NCBI GenBank assembly: GCA_039818345.1
Contig: JBCBUC010000008.1
Location: 56,679-120,678 of the forward strand
Length of the DNA: 64,000 bases
Source of the DNA: Parvularcula sp039818345
GTDB lineage: Bacteria; Pseudomonadota; Alphaproteobacteria; Caulobacterales; Parvularculaceae
Direction of reading: 5' to 3'
The notes beneath the pieces were generated by a model, which saw nothing but the letters and a program-made list of their open reading frames with translations, was not told the DNA's origin and searched no databases. The translations under genes were made by a program, and so were the position numbers. Shown here in pieces: positions 24,044 through 32,225 of this stretch (positions within the stretch are counted from its first letter, which is position 1; each line of letters starts with the position of its first letter).

Positions 24044-27019
24044 TTATCCAAGCGCTTCTTCGAGGAAGGCTTCGAGTTCTTGCTTATGTTGTTGCGTATG
24101 GCCCGTTGCGGTGGACGCCGACGCTTGACGACCGGCATACCGCGCACGGGGGTATTTGGCATCGATTTGACCAAGGACCCATTCCAAGTTCGGCTCGATA
24201 AAGGACCAACCACCCATGTTCTTCGGCTCTTCTTGGCACCACACCATTTCAGCGGTGGGGAAGCGCTTAAGTTCTTTGATCAGTGAACCCGCTGGAAGCG
24301 GATAAAACTGCTCGAGCCGCAGAAGATAGATATCGTCACGGCCTCGTTTCTCGCGTTCTTCGAGGAGGTCATAATAGACCTTACCCGAACAGAGCACGAC
24401 CCGTTTGATCTCGTGATCGGGTTGAAGCGTGACCGTCGAGCCCGGCCTAAACTCAGCATCGTCCCACAAGACCCGGTGGAAGGAGCTTCCTGGCCCCATC
24501 TCGTCGAGGGTCGAGACGGCCTTTTTGTGGCGCAGAAGAGATTTCGGCGTCATCAAAATAAGCGGCTTACGGAACTCCCGCTTCATCTGTCGGCGGAGAA
24601 TGTGGAAGTAGTTCGCCGGTGTCGTGCAGTTAGCAACCTGGAGATTGTCCTGCGCACAAGCCTGGAGGTAACGTTCAAGCCGCGCGGAGGAATGCTCCGG
24701 CCCCTGCCCTTCGTAACCATGCGGCAGAAGAAGAACGAGACCCGACATCCGCAACCACTTTCGTTCAGCAGACGAAATAAACTGGTCAAAGATGGTTTGC
24801 GCACCGTTGGCGAAATCGCCGAACTGCGCCTCCCACAGGGTCAGCGTTGTCGGGTCTGCAAGCGAGTAGCCATACTCAAAACCCATCACAGCGAACTCAG
24901 AGAGGTGGGAGTCGATCACTTCAAACTCTGCTTGATCGTCCGATAGGTTTTGCAGCGGCGTAAAGCGTTTTTCTGTCGTCTGATCGATAAAGCTCGCGTG
25001 ACGCTGAGAAAATGTGCCGCGAACGGAGTCTTGACCCGAGAGGCGGACCCGGTAGCCTTCGGTCAGAAGCGATCCGAACGCCAGGGCTTCGGCCGTGGCC
25101 CAATCGAGATCTGCGCCCGCCTCAAGATGCTTACGCTTGGTGTCGATGATCCGCTTGAGGGTCTTGTGAACCGTATGACCCTCGGGAACATGGACGAGTT
25201 TCTCGCCAATCGTCTTGAGCTTCGCAAGATCCACGGCCGTGTCACCGCGGCGGTCATCATCCTGGGGCGGTTTAAAACCCTTCCAGCGCGCATCAAGCCA
25301 ATCAGCTTTGGTAGGATTATAGGGCTTACCCTTTTCGAACTCGTCTTCGAGATATTGACGGAAATCCGCCATCTGTTTTTCGAGCTCAGCCTCGCTGACC
25401 AAGCCCTCTTGCACCAAACGGTCCGCATAAAGCTCACGGGTCGAACGACGTGCACGGATTTTATCGTACATAATCGGCTGGGTGAACGCCGGCTCATCGC
25501 CCTCATTGTGGCCAAACCGGCGATAGCACCACATATCGATAACGACATCATGGCCGAATTCCATGCGGAATTCCGTGGCGACCTTCGCAGCAAAAACCAC
25601 CGCTTCTGGATCGTCACCGTTCACATGGAAGATCGGTGCCTCAACCATCTTGGCCACATCCGACGGATACGGAGAGCTTCGTGAGAAGCGTGGGCTGGTG
25701 GTGAAACCAATCTGGTTATTGACGATAAAGTGGATCGTGCCGCCAGTGCGGTACCCGCGCAGCGCCGTGAAGCCAAAGCACTCCGCCACAACGCCCTGTC
25801 CAGCAAACGCCGCATCGCCATGAAGGAGGAGCGGCATGACATGGGTGCGGCCCACCTTGTTACGGGGGTCAGGCTCCATCATGTCTTGCTTGGCGCGGCA
25901 CTTGCCGAGGACGACGGGATCCACCGCTTCGAGGTGGCTCGGGTTCGCCGCCAAACTCAAATGGACTTCGTTGCCATCAAATTCGCGGTCGGAGGAAGCA
26001 CCGAGGTGGTACTTCACATCGCCTGATCCACCGACATCCGAAGGAATAGCCGCGCCGCCTTGGAACTCGTGGAAGATCTGGTGGTATGGCTTGCCCATCA
26101 CCGCAGCGAGCACATTGAGGCGGCCACGGTGCGGCATGCCGAGATTGATTTCTTTCACGCCAAGCGCGCCGCCCCGCTTGATGATCTGCTCCATTGCAGG
26201 CACCAACGATTCGCCACCATCGATACCAAAGCGCTTGGTGCCCTGATATTTGACCTGGAGGTAATTCTCAAAGCCCTCTGCTTCGATCAGCTTGCTGAGG
26301 ATCGCCTTTTTGCCTTCGGGCGTGAACTTGATCTCTTTGTCCATGCCCTCGATCCGACGCTGAAGCCATTGCTTCTGGTCCGGGTCGGTGATGTGCGTGA
26401 ACTCAATCGCGAAGGTGCCGCAATAGGTGCGGCGCAGAATCTCAAGGATGGTCCGTAAGGTCGCACGCTCAAGACCAAGAACCATGTCGAGGAAGATCTC
26501 GCGATCATAGTCGTCGTCGGTGAAGCCATAGCTTGCGGGATCGAGCTCTGGATGCACTTCGATCTCGCGCAGCGACAGCGGGTCTAGGTTAGCGATCATG
26601 TGCCCACGCACGCGGTAGGCTCGGATGAGCATCAGCGCACGGACGGCGTCATGAACTGCGGCGCGAACATCATCGATCGATGCACCGGTGCCTGCTTTCT
26701 TCTTCTCGATCTTTTTGGTCAGCGCCTCCCCAATCGCCGCCCAGTTGCCGCCTAATGCCGCGGTGAGTTCATCACCCGGGCGGGCTGGCCAATCATCGCG
26801 CCGCCAGCTTGGACCATCGGCGTTGCGTTTCGCCGTTTCTGCGCCATCGCCAAAGGCATCAAAGTACGCCCGCAGCGCAGGATCCACAGAATTGGGATTC
26901 TCCGCATACTTGGCAAATTGCTGTTCAAGATAAACAGCATTGCCGCCGGATAGGAACGAGATGTCCGCTACAGATTGACCGGAAGAAAAATCGGAGCCGC
27001 GGCTACCGTCATGGGCCAT
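24044..27019 (-). CDS. sucA: 2-oxoglutarate dehydrogenase E1
   Basis: A 991-residue thiamine-diphosphate enzyme that decarboxylates 2-oxoglutarate in the TCA cycle. The N-terminus has the E2-binding helix seen in E1o (SFLSGGNAVYLEQQF), followed by the ThDP domain with HRGRLNVLAAVMGKP and the GDAAFAGQGVVAE segment of the GDG-type cofactor motif, and a C-terminal transketolase-like domain (LLPHGYEGQGPEHSSARLER). The length is in the usual 930-1000 range. It follows sucD by 124 bases on the same strand; that leader contains GC-rich inverted repeats (27042-27065 and 27080-27095). Confidence 0.97.
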   Translation of the reverse strand: MAHDGSRGSDFSSGQSVADISFLSGGNAVYLEQQFAKYAENPNSVDPALRAYFDAFGDGAETAKRNADGPSWRRDDWPARPGDELTAALGGNWAAIGEALTKKIEKKKAGTGASIDDVRAAVHDAVRALMLIRAYRVRGHMIANLDPLSLREIEVHPELDPASYGFTDDDYDREIFLDMVLGLERATLRTILEILRRTYCGTFAIEFTHITDPDQKQWLQRRIEGMDKEIKFTPEGKKAILSKLIEAEGFENYLQVKYQGTKRFGIDGGESLVPAMEQIIKRGGALGVKEINLGMPHRGRLNVLAAVMGKPYHQIFHEFQGGAAIPSDVGGSGDVKYHLGASSDREFDGNEVHLSLAANPSHLEAVDPVVLGKCRAKQDMMEPDPRNKVGRTHVMPLLLHGDAAFAGQGVVAECFGFTALRGYRTGGTIHFIVNNQIGFTTSPRFSRSSPYPSDVAKMVEAPIFHVNGDDPEAVVFAAKVATEFRMEFGHDVVIDMWCYRRFGHNEGDEPAFTQPIMYDKIRARRSTRELYADRLVQEGLVSEAELEKQMADFRQYLEDEFEKGKPYNPTKADWLDARWKGFKPPQDDDRRGDTAVDLAKLKTIGEKLVHVPEGHTVHKTLKRIIDTKRKHLEAGADLDWATAEALAFGSLLTEGYRVRLSGQDSVRGTFSQRHASFIDQTTEKRFTPLQNLSDDQAEFEVIDSHLSEFAVMGFEYGYSLADPTTLTLWEAQFGDFANGAQTIFDQFISSAERKWLRMSGLVLLLPHGYEGQGPEHSSARLERYLQACAQDNLQVANCTTPANYFHILRRQMKREFRKPLILMTPKSLLRHKKAVSTLDEMGPGSSFHRVLWDDAEFRPGSTVTLQPDHEIKRVVLCSGKVYYDLLEEREKRGRDDIYLLRLEQFYPLPAGSLIKELKRFPTAEMVWCQEEPKNMGGWSFIEPNLEWVLGQIDAKYPRARYAGRQASASTATGHTQQHKQELEAFLEEALG

Positions 27020-27071
27020 GGAGGCTAAACCTTAAGGTCGCCTGCGGCGGTGCCGGCCACCGCAGTGGTGG

Positions 27072-27095
27072 AGAGAAAGAAGGCCCGGAAGCCTT
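27072..27095 (-). terminator. Weak hairpin with pyrimidine run between sucD and sucA
   Basis: On the minus strand AAGGC and GCCTT (27095-27091 and 27084-27080) form a 5-bp stem with a TTCCGG loop, followed by CTTTCTCTC. It could attenuate transcription from sucD into sucA. A second, more stable palindrome (GCGGTG-CCGGC-CACCGC, 27047-27063) lies between it and sucA. Both are modest and function is inference. Confidence 0.35.
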
Positions 27096-27143
27096 ACCGT
27101 CCTTATGTAACGGCCTTGGGGAACGGCGCAATAGCGTTAGCCC

Positions 27144-28055
27144 CTATGCCCCTGCGTTATCGTTAAGAAGGCTGACAAGAGTTGTCCCAAGGCTCGCTGG
27201 CGTGGGCGCAACACGGATACCCGCTTCATTCATCGCAGCAATTTTGGCCTCTGCGGTGTCCGCTCCGCCTGAAACGATCGCCCCTGCATGGCCCATGCGG
27301 CGTCCAGGAGGCGCGGTGACCCCAGCGATGAAACCGACCGTCGGCTTTTTCACGGGATGCTCGGCCAAGAACTTCGCAGCATCCGCCTCAGCGCTGCCGC
27401 CGATCTCACCGATCATGATGATGCTTTCGGTTTCGTCGTCGTCGAGGAAGAGCTTGAGCACGTCGATAAAGTCGGTGCCCTTGACCGGATCGCCGCCAAT
27501 ACCCACGCAGGTCGACTGGCCAAGACCAGCGCTCGTCGTTTGATGCACCGCCTCATAGGTCAAGGTGCCCGAACGGCTGACGATGCCGACCGAGCCGCGG
27601 CGGTGGATATGGCCGGGCATGATGCCGATCTTGCATTCGTCCGGCGTGATGACGCCGGGGCAGTTCGGCCCGATCAGCCGCGTCTTAGATCCTTCGAGCG
27701 CGTCAGCCACTTTGACCATGTCGAGGACCGGGATCCCTTCAGTGATGGTGATCACCAACGGCATCTCTGCTTCGATCGCTTCGATGATCGAGGCCGCTGC
27801 AAATTTCGGCGGCACATAGACCACAGACGCATTCGCGCCAGTCTCGGTCATGGCTTCTTTGACGTCACCAAAGACTGGGAGCGTCGCTCCATCGGCCGCG
27901 CCGCCGCCGGTCCATGTCTGACCGCCCTTACCGGGCACAACACCGCCGACCATCTTGGTGCCGTAGGCAATGGCCTGTTCTGTATGGAAAGTGCCGGTTT
28001 TGCCCGTGAGGCCCTGGCAGAGAACTTTGGTGTCCTTATCGACAAGTACCGACAT
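27144..28055 (-). CDS. sucD: Succinate-CoA ligase alpha subunit
   Basis: A 303-residue CoA-binding subunit. The start region has the CoA-binding GLTGKTGTFHTEQAI, the middle has the GPNCPGVI motif, and the phospho-His loop that carries the phosphoryl group is visible in GRRMGHAGAIVSGG (His). The chosen ATG at 28055 gives the standard start MSVLVDKDTKV; longer frames would extend into the promoter region of the divergent csoR-like gene. Its partner sucC lies 2.9 kb away on the same strand, although the two are normally adjacent. Confidence 0.96.
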   Translation of the reverse strand: MSVLVDKDTKVLCQGLTGKTGTFHTEQAIAYGTKMVGGVVPGKGGQTWTGGGAADGATLPVFGDVKEAMTETGANASVVYVPPKFAAASIIEAIEAEMPLVITITEGIPVLDMVKVADALEGSKTRLIGPNCPGVITPDECKIGIMPGHIHRRGSVGIVSRSGTLTYEAVHQTTSAGLGQSTCVGIGGDPVKGTDFIDVLKLFLDDDETESIIMIGEIGGSAEADAAKFLAEHPVKKPTVGFIAGVTAPPGRRMGHAGAIVSGGADTAEAKIAAMNEAGIRVAPTPASLGTTLVSLLNDNAGA

Positions 28056-28158
28056 GCGCGTGCTCCTAAAAATCGAAGGCGAGATAGAAGGCGCCGCGAC
28101 AGAGCACAACCGGCAATAGGCGCTTAGGCCACATGCGTCGCAGCGAATATGGGGTCTT

Positions 28159-28198
28159 TACCCCTGGGGGGTATAAGGCTAGATACCCCCCAGGGGTA
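28159..28198. promoter_or_regulatory. Pair of mirror-image CsoR/FrmR-type operators
   Basis: TACCCCTGGGGGGTAT (28159-28174) and its exact reverse complement ATACCCCCCAGGGGTA (28183-28198) are separated by 8 bases. Each has the TAC-(G/C tract)-GTA layout of operators bound by the CsoR/RcnR/FrmR family. The downstream copy lies 2 bases before the first ATG of the csoR-like gene, and its AGGGG (28192-28196) also serves as the only plausible ribosome site. Repressor binding would therefore block both transcription and the translation region. The upstream copy faces the divergent sucD gene, about 104 bases from its start. Confidence 0.85.
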
Positions 28199-28200
28199 TA

Positions 28201-28479
28201 ATGATGAAACAAGAGACCCACGACGCCGCCAAACGCCGCCTCGCTCGGATCGAAGGCCAGGTGCGAGGCATCGGTCGGATGATCGACGAGGAGCGATACT
28301 GCATCGATGTGGTGCGGCAACTTCAATCGATCCGTGCCGCGCTTACCGGTGTCGAACGCCTCGTTCTTGACGATCATCTGGCCACCTGCGTCGACAGTGC
28401 CTTGCGCTCGGACAACCTCGAGGAACGCCGCGACAAGGTCGATGAACTGGTTGCTCTGCTCGATGGAAGAAAAAGGTAG
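28201..28479 (+). CDS. csoR: CsoR-type metal-sensing repressor (CsoR/RcnR family)
   Basis: A 92-residue all-helical repressor. The copper-type triad Cys34 (RYCIDVV), His59 (DDHLATC) and Cys63 is complete, preceded by Tyr33, with a C-terminal acidic helix (KVDELVALL) that fits the second-shell Glu of CsoR. RcnR and FrmR residues (His3; Glu or His in place of the last Cys) are absent, so Cu(I) is the most likely effector, with persulfide sensing (CstR) less likely because that needs only two Cys. Start is ATG 28201 or 28204. It is autoregulated by the operators just upstream and is followed 6 bases later by a membrane-protein gene. Confidence 0.93.
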   Translation: MMKQETHDAAKRRLARIEGQVRGIGRMIDEERYCIDVVRQLQSIRAALTGVERLVLDDHLATCVDSALRSDNLEERRDKVDELVALLDGRKR

Positions 28480-28485
28480 CGACCG

Positions 28486-29076
28486 ATGATTTTTGAGCTT
28501 TCGATCATCGTGGCGATCCTCGTTGTCGGTATCATTGGTCAGTTTGCTGATCGGCGATGGCTTGGTGTTCCCCTTGGCCAACTCTTTTGGCTTGGCGTGG
28601 TCTTAGGCGCGTGCTGGGAGGTGCCGCTTTATTTTGCGGGGCCAGACTATTTGAGCGATCCGCTGTGGACGATGGGCTCATCCTATCCGATGCATCCCCT
28701 TTTGCTCCCGATTACCCATTCGGTCCTTGATGGCGCTCTATTCATTGTCGGTGTCGCGCTTGTGCAGGCGATGACCGGGATGGCGATCACGCGGCGTTTT
28801 TCATACCAGTGGCTAGGTCTTTTTGTCGGCTACGGCGTGTTCCAAGCGGCCACGGTTGAAGGCGTGGCCTTGTTGGCGGACGCTGGATGGCAATACACTC
28901 CATCGCGCATGAACCCTCAGCTCTTCGAGGTCAATGGGAAGCCGTTCACCTCGCTTCCGCTCGTGATATGGACACTCGCGCCCGCGCTTTACTATGTCAT
29001 TGCCTGGCGCTTTGCGATCAACATCCGTTTGCCGATCAATTCCGCCTGCACTTGTCGTCAATCGGTCGCTCGTTAA
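28486..29076 (+). CDS. Unrecognised membrane protein coupled to the CsoR-type repressor
   Basis: A 196-residue protein with about five hydrophobic helices (residues 4-20, 28-50, 76-98, 106-130 and 155-180). Notable features are WEVPLYFAGPDY after helix 2, a Met/His-bearing loop (MGSSYPMHPLLLPITH, 63-78), VEGVALL in helix 4 and a terminal CTCRQ. It matches no copper exporter I know (no CPx, no P-type domains). Because it begins 6 bases after the csoR-like gene and shares its operator, it is the likely target of the repressor and may move or bind the sensed metal. Function is inference; no family was recognised. Confidence 0.75.
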   Translation: MIFELSIIVAILVVGIIGQFADRRWLGVPLGQLFWLGVVLGACWEVPLYFAGPDYLSDPLWTMGSSYPMHPLLLPITHSVLDGALFIVGVALVQAMTGMAITRRFSYQWLGLFVGYGVFQAATVEGVALLADAGWQYTPSRMNPQLFEVNGKPFTSLPLVIWTLAPALYYVIAWRFAINIRLPINSACTCRQSVAR

Positions 29077-29744
29077 GCCGACACTGCGGGTTCACCTTCA
29101 AAGCGATAGCCTAGGGCGTCGATTTCCTTGGCGTACCAGCGACCAATGAGATCGCGGCTTTTCGCTGTGTAATAGGTCGAATAATGGGGGCGCGGTTCTT
29201 TGTTATATTCGCGCTCGCGACCAAGCGCAGGCGGCTCAATCCCTAAATCATTCCATAAGGCGGCAAGATCGTCCTCGAAACTCTCATAACGGAGCATGCG
29301 GTCGGCCACGACCTTATCGCCAATCGCGTAGACATTGAAGTTGTTCAGCCGAACATGCTCCGTTGACCGATAGGTGAGAGACTGAATATCGCGATCAAAG
29401 TTCGGTGTGCGGTCGGTTTTCCAACAGCGGTGCATATAAAGCGAGAGCTGGCGGTCCCAAGGGTTCCGCTCGACCGCAAATTTGAAGTAGCGATCAAAGA
29501 CTTGCGGACCCAAAACGCGCCGCGCCTGCGCGGCGGTCGCATGGACGTGCAGGCCAAAAAGATCCGGGATTTTGCGTTTGAGCGCACCATGATGGATCGG
29601 CGAGAACTTGGCCCAGGGCGGCCGGGACATATCCGCGACAAGATCATTCTCAGTGGCCATGTCCCTCAGTGCCTTCATGAGGGAGCTGCCCGCGGTCTTT
29701 TCGGTACGCAGGAAAATGAACTGATGGGCGTGGCTAACGATCAT
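29073..29744 (-). CDS. Sulfotransferase family 2-like protein
   Basis: A 223-residue protein. The N-terminus has the PAPS 5'-phosphosulfate-binding loop FIFLRTEKTAGSSL, and the 3'-phosphate motif lies at KFAVERNPWDRQLSLY. This pattern (HxFIFLxTxKTAGTS then xxRNPWDRxxS) is typical of bacterial family 2 sulfotransferases that modify surface polysaccharides. The start at 29744 is chosen because family members begin MIxSxxHxFIFL; the frame stays open to 29831, but that would overlap the cupin gene. It converges on the membrane protein gene with a 4-base overlap and follows the cupin gene. Confidence 0.75.
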   Translation of the reverse strand: MIVSHAHQFIFLRTEKTAGSSLMKALRDMATENDLVADMSRPPWAKFSPIHHGALKRKIPDLFGLHVHATAAQARRVLGPQVFDRYFKFAVERNPWDRQLSLYMHRCWKTDRTPNFDRDIQSLTYRSTEHVRLNNFNVYAIGDKVVADRMLRYESFEDDLAALWNDLGIEPPALGREREYNKEPRPHYSTYYTAKSRDLIGRWYAKEIDALGYRFEGEPAVSA

Positions 29745-29775
29745 CCGCGCGGTTTGAGGGGAAAGGCCCCGCAGC

Positions 29776-30159
29776 TCAAGAGCTGGGTTGGAGACGCTTG
29801 AGATCAGCCACTGTCTTATCGCTTTCGGCATCGCCGGTGTTGAGCGTGGTCGACGGCTCCACCATCAGGACGATAGGCTCGTCGGTGAGCGAACGCGGCC
29901 GATGCTCGACGGTCTTTGGCACCACGAGAAAGTCGCCCTCCTCCATCTCCACCGAGCCGTCACGGAAATCGATCGCGATCCTGCCGCGCAAAACAAGGAA
30001 AGCTTCGTCCTCTTCCTCGTGTCGGTGCCAATCAAAAACATCACCGAACTTTGCCACTTTGACCTGGGTTTCGTTGACATCACCCACGACATGGGGATCC
30101 CAGGTCTTGGTAATTTGGCCTTCGACGGCGTGAACGAGGCTGAATTTGCTGGGCGGCAT
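29776..30159 (-). CDS. Cupin-domain protein
   Basis: A 127-residue single-cupin protein. Motif 1 is visible as DWHRHEEEDEAFLVLRGRI (H, H, E metal ligands) and motif 2 as EMEEGDFLVVPKTVEHRPR (His). This is the small RmlC-like type, probably metal-binding, but substrate is unknown. The ATG at 30159 has a strong ribosome site (GGAGG, 7-base gap), so the longer frame to 30210 was not used. Located between a methyltransferase and a sulfotransferase gene on the same strand, in a sucC-led transcription unit. Confidence 0.88.
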   Translation of the reverse strand: MPPSKFSLVHAVEGQITKTWDPHVVGDVNETQVKVAKFGDVFDWHRHEEEDEAFLVLRGRIAIDFRDGSVEMEEGDFLVVPKTVEHRPRSLTDEPIVLMVEPSTTLNTGDAESDKTVADLKRLQPSS

Positions 30160-30206
30160 GGTAAGTCCTCCAAGAGCACCAGTGTGCCCCTTGCCCGTGA
30201 TCAAGA

Positions 30207-30953
30207 TCAACGCCGACCGGCAAGGACATGGAGGGGCATCGAGATTGGCACCGGTTGGTGTGCAAAGGAAGCGGCCGCCTCCTCAATCAGCTGATCGAGC
30301 TGATCACCAAGGCCACCCTCGCTCCTGGCACGCATGGTGCCCGACCAACTTTCAGCAAAACCAATCAAACGCGCGATGGGCCAATCTTCATTATACTGAA
30401 CTGATGGCGGGATCAGCGGCGCAAAGGGACAACCAATGACATCATCCGTGTAACCGCGGACAGCCATGCGATTTCCTTCACTCCAGAATGGATCGATTAA
30501 GGTGTAAAACGGATCAAGAAAGGTCTCTTGCACCGCTCCCCTGGTGGCGATGAACCCATAGGTCCAACCAGCGAACACGCCGCCTGGCCGCAAAACCCGT
30601 TCAACCTCAGGCCAAAACTGAGGAAAGTCGAACCAGTGAAGCGCAGTGGCCACAGTTACTACGTCAACTGAGGTGTCATCGAGGCCCGATGCCTCCGCAG
30701 GAGCGACCCTGTACTGAATATTGGCTCGCTGTTCGGCTTCGGCGATTTGCTCAGCGCTGATATCCGTGGCCATGACCTTGGCAAACCGCTCGCTCAGAGA
30801 CACAGCCGCTTGACCCGATCCGGTGGCGCAATCCCAGACCACCTCGCGCGCAGGCGCTTCCTCCGCAATCCAATCAAAAAGCGCGCCCGGATACCCAGGA
30901 CGCGCTTCACGATAGACTTTCGCCTTAGACCCAAAAATGGTCGCGTTGGTCAA
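30207..30953 (-). CDS. SAM-dependent methyltransferase (YafE/Tam-like), TTG start
   Basis: A 248-residue class I methyltransferase. FGSKAKVYREARPGYP is the family's N-terminal signature, VVWDCATGSGQAA is SAM motif I, ATDISAEQ is motif II and VTVATALHWFD is the post-motif region. It resembles trans-aconitate or small-molecule methyltransferases; the substrate is unknown. No ATG or GTG fits, and the TTG at 30953 lies 4 bases after the sucC stop. Its ribosome site AAGGG is inside the sucC coding end and is paired in a hairpin (30948-30970), so expression probably depends on ribosomes finishing sucC. Confidence 0.88.
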   Translation of the reverse strand: MTNATIFGSKAKVYREARPGYPGALFDWIAEEAPAREVVWDCATGSGQAAVSLSERFAKVMATDISAEQIAEAEQRANIQYRVAPAEASGLDDTSVDVVTVATALHWFDFPQFWPEVERVLRPGGVFAGWTYGFIATRGAVQETFLDPFYTLIDPFWSEGNRMAVRGYTDDVIGCPFAPLIPPSVQYNEDWPIARLIGFAESWSGTMRARSEGGLGDQLDQLIEEAAASFAHQPVPISMPLHVLAGRR

Positions 30954-30970
30954 AGGGTTAGCCCTTGACC
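30948..30970 (-). promoter_or_regulatory. Hairpin spanning the sucC stop and the next gene's TTG start
   Basis: On the minus strand GGTCAAGGG and CCCTTTGACC pair to give a stem of nine base pairs including one G-U, with a CTAAC loop. The loop holds the sucC stop TAA, the 5' arm holds the ribosome site AAGGG, and the 3' arm contains the TTG start of the methyltransferase. A ribosome reaching the sucC stop would open the stem and expose the site. This geometry fits translational coupling. Confidence 0.6.
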
Positions 30971-32151
30971 GCTTTCACGATCTTTTGCGCGGCATCTTCG
31001 AGGTCATCGGCCGAAATGACCGCGAGGTCAGAGCCATCGATAATCGCCTTGCCCTTTTCGACATTGGTGCCTTCAAGACGAACGACGAGCGGCACTTTGA
31101 GGCCGACCTCTTCCACCGCAGCGAGCACGCCCTCTGCAATGACGTCACATTTCATGATGCCGCCGAAGATGTTGACAAGGATGCCTTCGACACCTGGATC
31201 AGACGTGATGATCTTAAACGCCTCAGTCACTTTCTCTTTCGTTGCGCCGCCGCCAACGTCGAGGAAGTTCGCGGGCTCAGCGCCGTAATGCTTGATGATA
31301 TCCATCGTCGCCATGGCAAGGCCCGCGCCATTGACCATACAGCCGATCGTGCCGTCGAGCTTGACGTAAGAAAGATCGTATTCTGACGCTTTAATCTCGA
31401 ACGGATCCTCTTCGGTGAGGTCCCGCAGCTCCATCACATCGGGATGGCGGAACGACGCGTTCGGATCAAAACCGACCTTCGCGTCCAGCACCCGCAGATG
31501 ACCATCGGGCATGACGATCAGCGGGTTGATTTCCAGCATCGCCATGTCCTTCTCGGTGAAGGCTTGGTAGAGCGTCTTCATCAGCGCGATGCCGTCCTCG
31601 GCGCCGACACCTTCGAGCTTCAGACCGCTGACGATCTTTTTCGCGACCTCATCGGTGACGCCCTCAGAAGGCTCAACCGTGACGGTGACGATTTTCTCAG
31701 GGGTCTCTTCGGCAACCGCCTCGATATCCATGCCGCCTTCGGTGGAGGCGATGAACGCCACTTTGCCCGTGGCGCGATCAACCAACACCGAGAGATAGAG
31801 TTCTGATTCGATGTCAGCGCCGTCTTCGAAATAGACGCGATTGACTTGCTTGCCCGCCTCGCCCGTCTGGATCGTGACCAGCGTGTTGCCGAACATGGCT
31901 TTGGCGTGCTCGACGGCTTCTTCTGCGGATTTCGCGAGGCGCACGCCGCCTTTTTGACCGGCAGCGGCTTCCTTGAAGTGGCCCTTGCCGCGGCCACCGG
32001 CATGAATTTGCGCTTTCACAACCCAAAGTGGTCCAGGAAGCTCTTTCGCTTTGGCTTCCGCTTCATCAGCGGACAGGACGATCGCGCCGCCCGCAACCGG
32101 GGCGCCGTAAGACTTCAGGAGCTCTTTGGCCTGGTACTCATGGATGTTCAT
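30958..32151 (-). CDS. sucC: Succinate-CoA ligase beta subunit (ADP-forming)
   Basis: A 397-residue ATP-grasp protein. It starts with MNIHEYQAKELLKSYG and has the nucleotide-binding segment KAQIHAGGRGKGHFKEA, the ligase signature NFLDVGGGATKEKVTEAFKI (quoted in parts: FLDVGGGATKEKV) and the C-terminal power-helix region IFGGIMKCDVIAEG. With SucD it makes ATP from succinyl-CoA. Its stop lies in the hairpin described at 30948-30970. A palindromic site (32226-32248) is upstream. Its normal partner sucD is separated from it by about 2.9 kb. Confidence 0.97.
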   Translation of the reverse strand: MNIHEYQAKELLKSYGAPVAGGAIVLSADEAEAKAKELPGPLWVVKAQIHAGGRGKGHFKEAAAGQKGGVRLAKSAEEAVEHAKAMFGNTLVTIQTGEAGKQVNRVYFEDGADIESELYLSVLVDRATGKVAFIASTEGGMDIEAVAEETPEKIVTVTVEPSEGVTDEVAKKIVSGLKLEGVGAEDGIALMKTLYQAFTEKDMAMLEINPLIVMPDGHLRVLDAKVGFDPNASFRHPDVMELRDLTEEDPFEIKASEYDLSYVKLDGTIGCMVNGAGLAMATMDIIKHYGAEPANFLDVGGGATKEKVTEAFKIITSDPGVEGILVNIFGGIMKCDVIAEGVLAAVEEVGLKVPLVVRLEGTNVEKGKAIIDGSDLAVISADDLEDAAQKIVKAVKG

Positions 32152-32225
32152 CGCGTCCGTCCTCGTTCATTTGCGAGCCGCTTATGGCAGCGGCATCGCA
32201 AGGCTTCAACAGGAAGTGGTGCCGC

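Noticed and set aside
22619..24128. Plus-strand frames of 266 and 319 codons opposite sucB
   Set aside because: Ser/Thr/Pro- and Arg/His-rich translations mirror the Ala/Pro-rich E2 linker; no ribosome site or motif.
28486..29076. Possibility that this membrane protein is a copper P-type ATPase fragment or CopC/D-like protein
   Set aside because: No CPx motif, no metal-binding domain and no similarity to CopC/CopD signatures are visible; length and helices do not fit.
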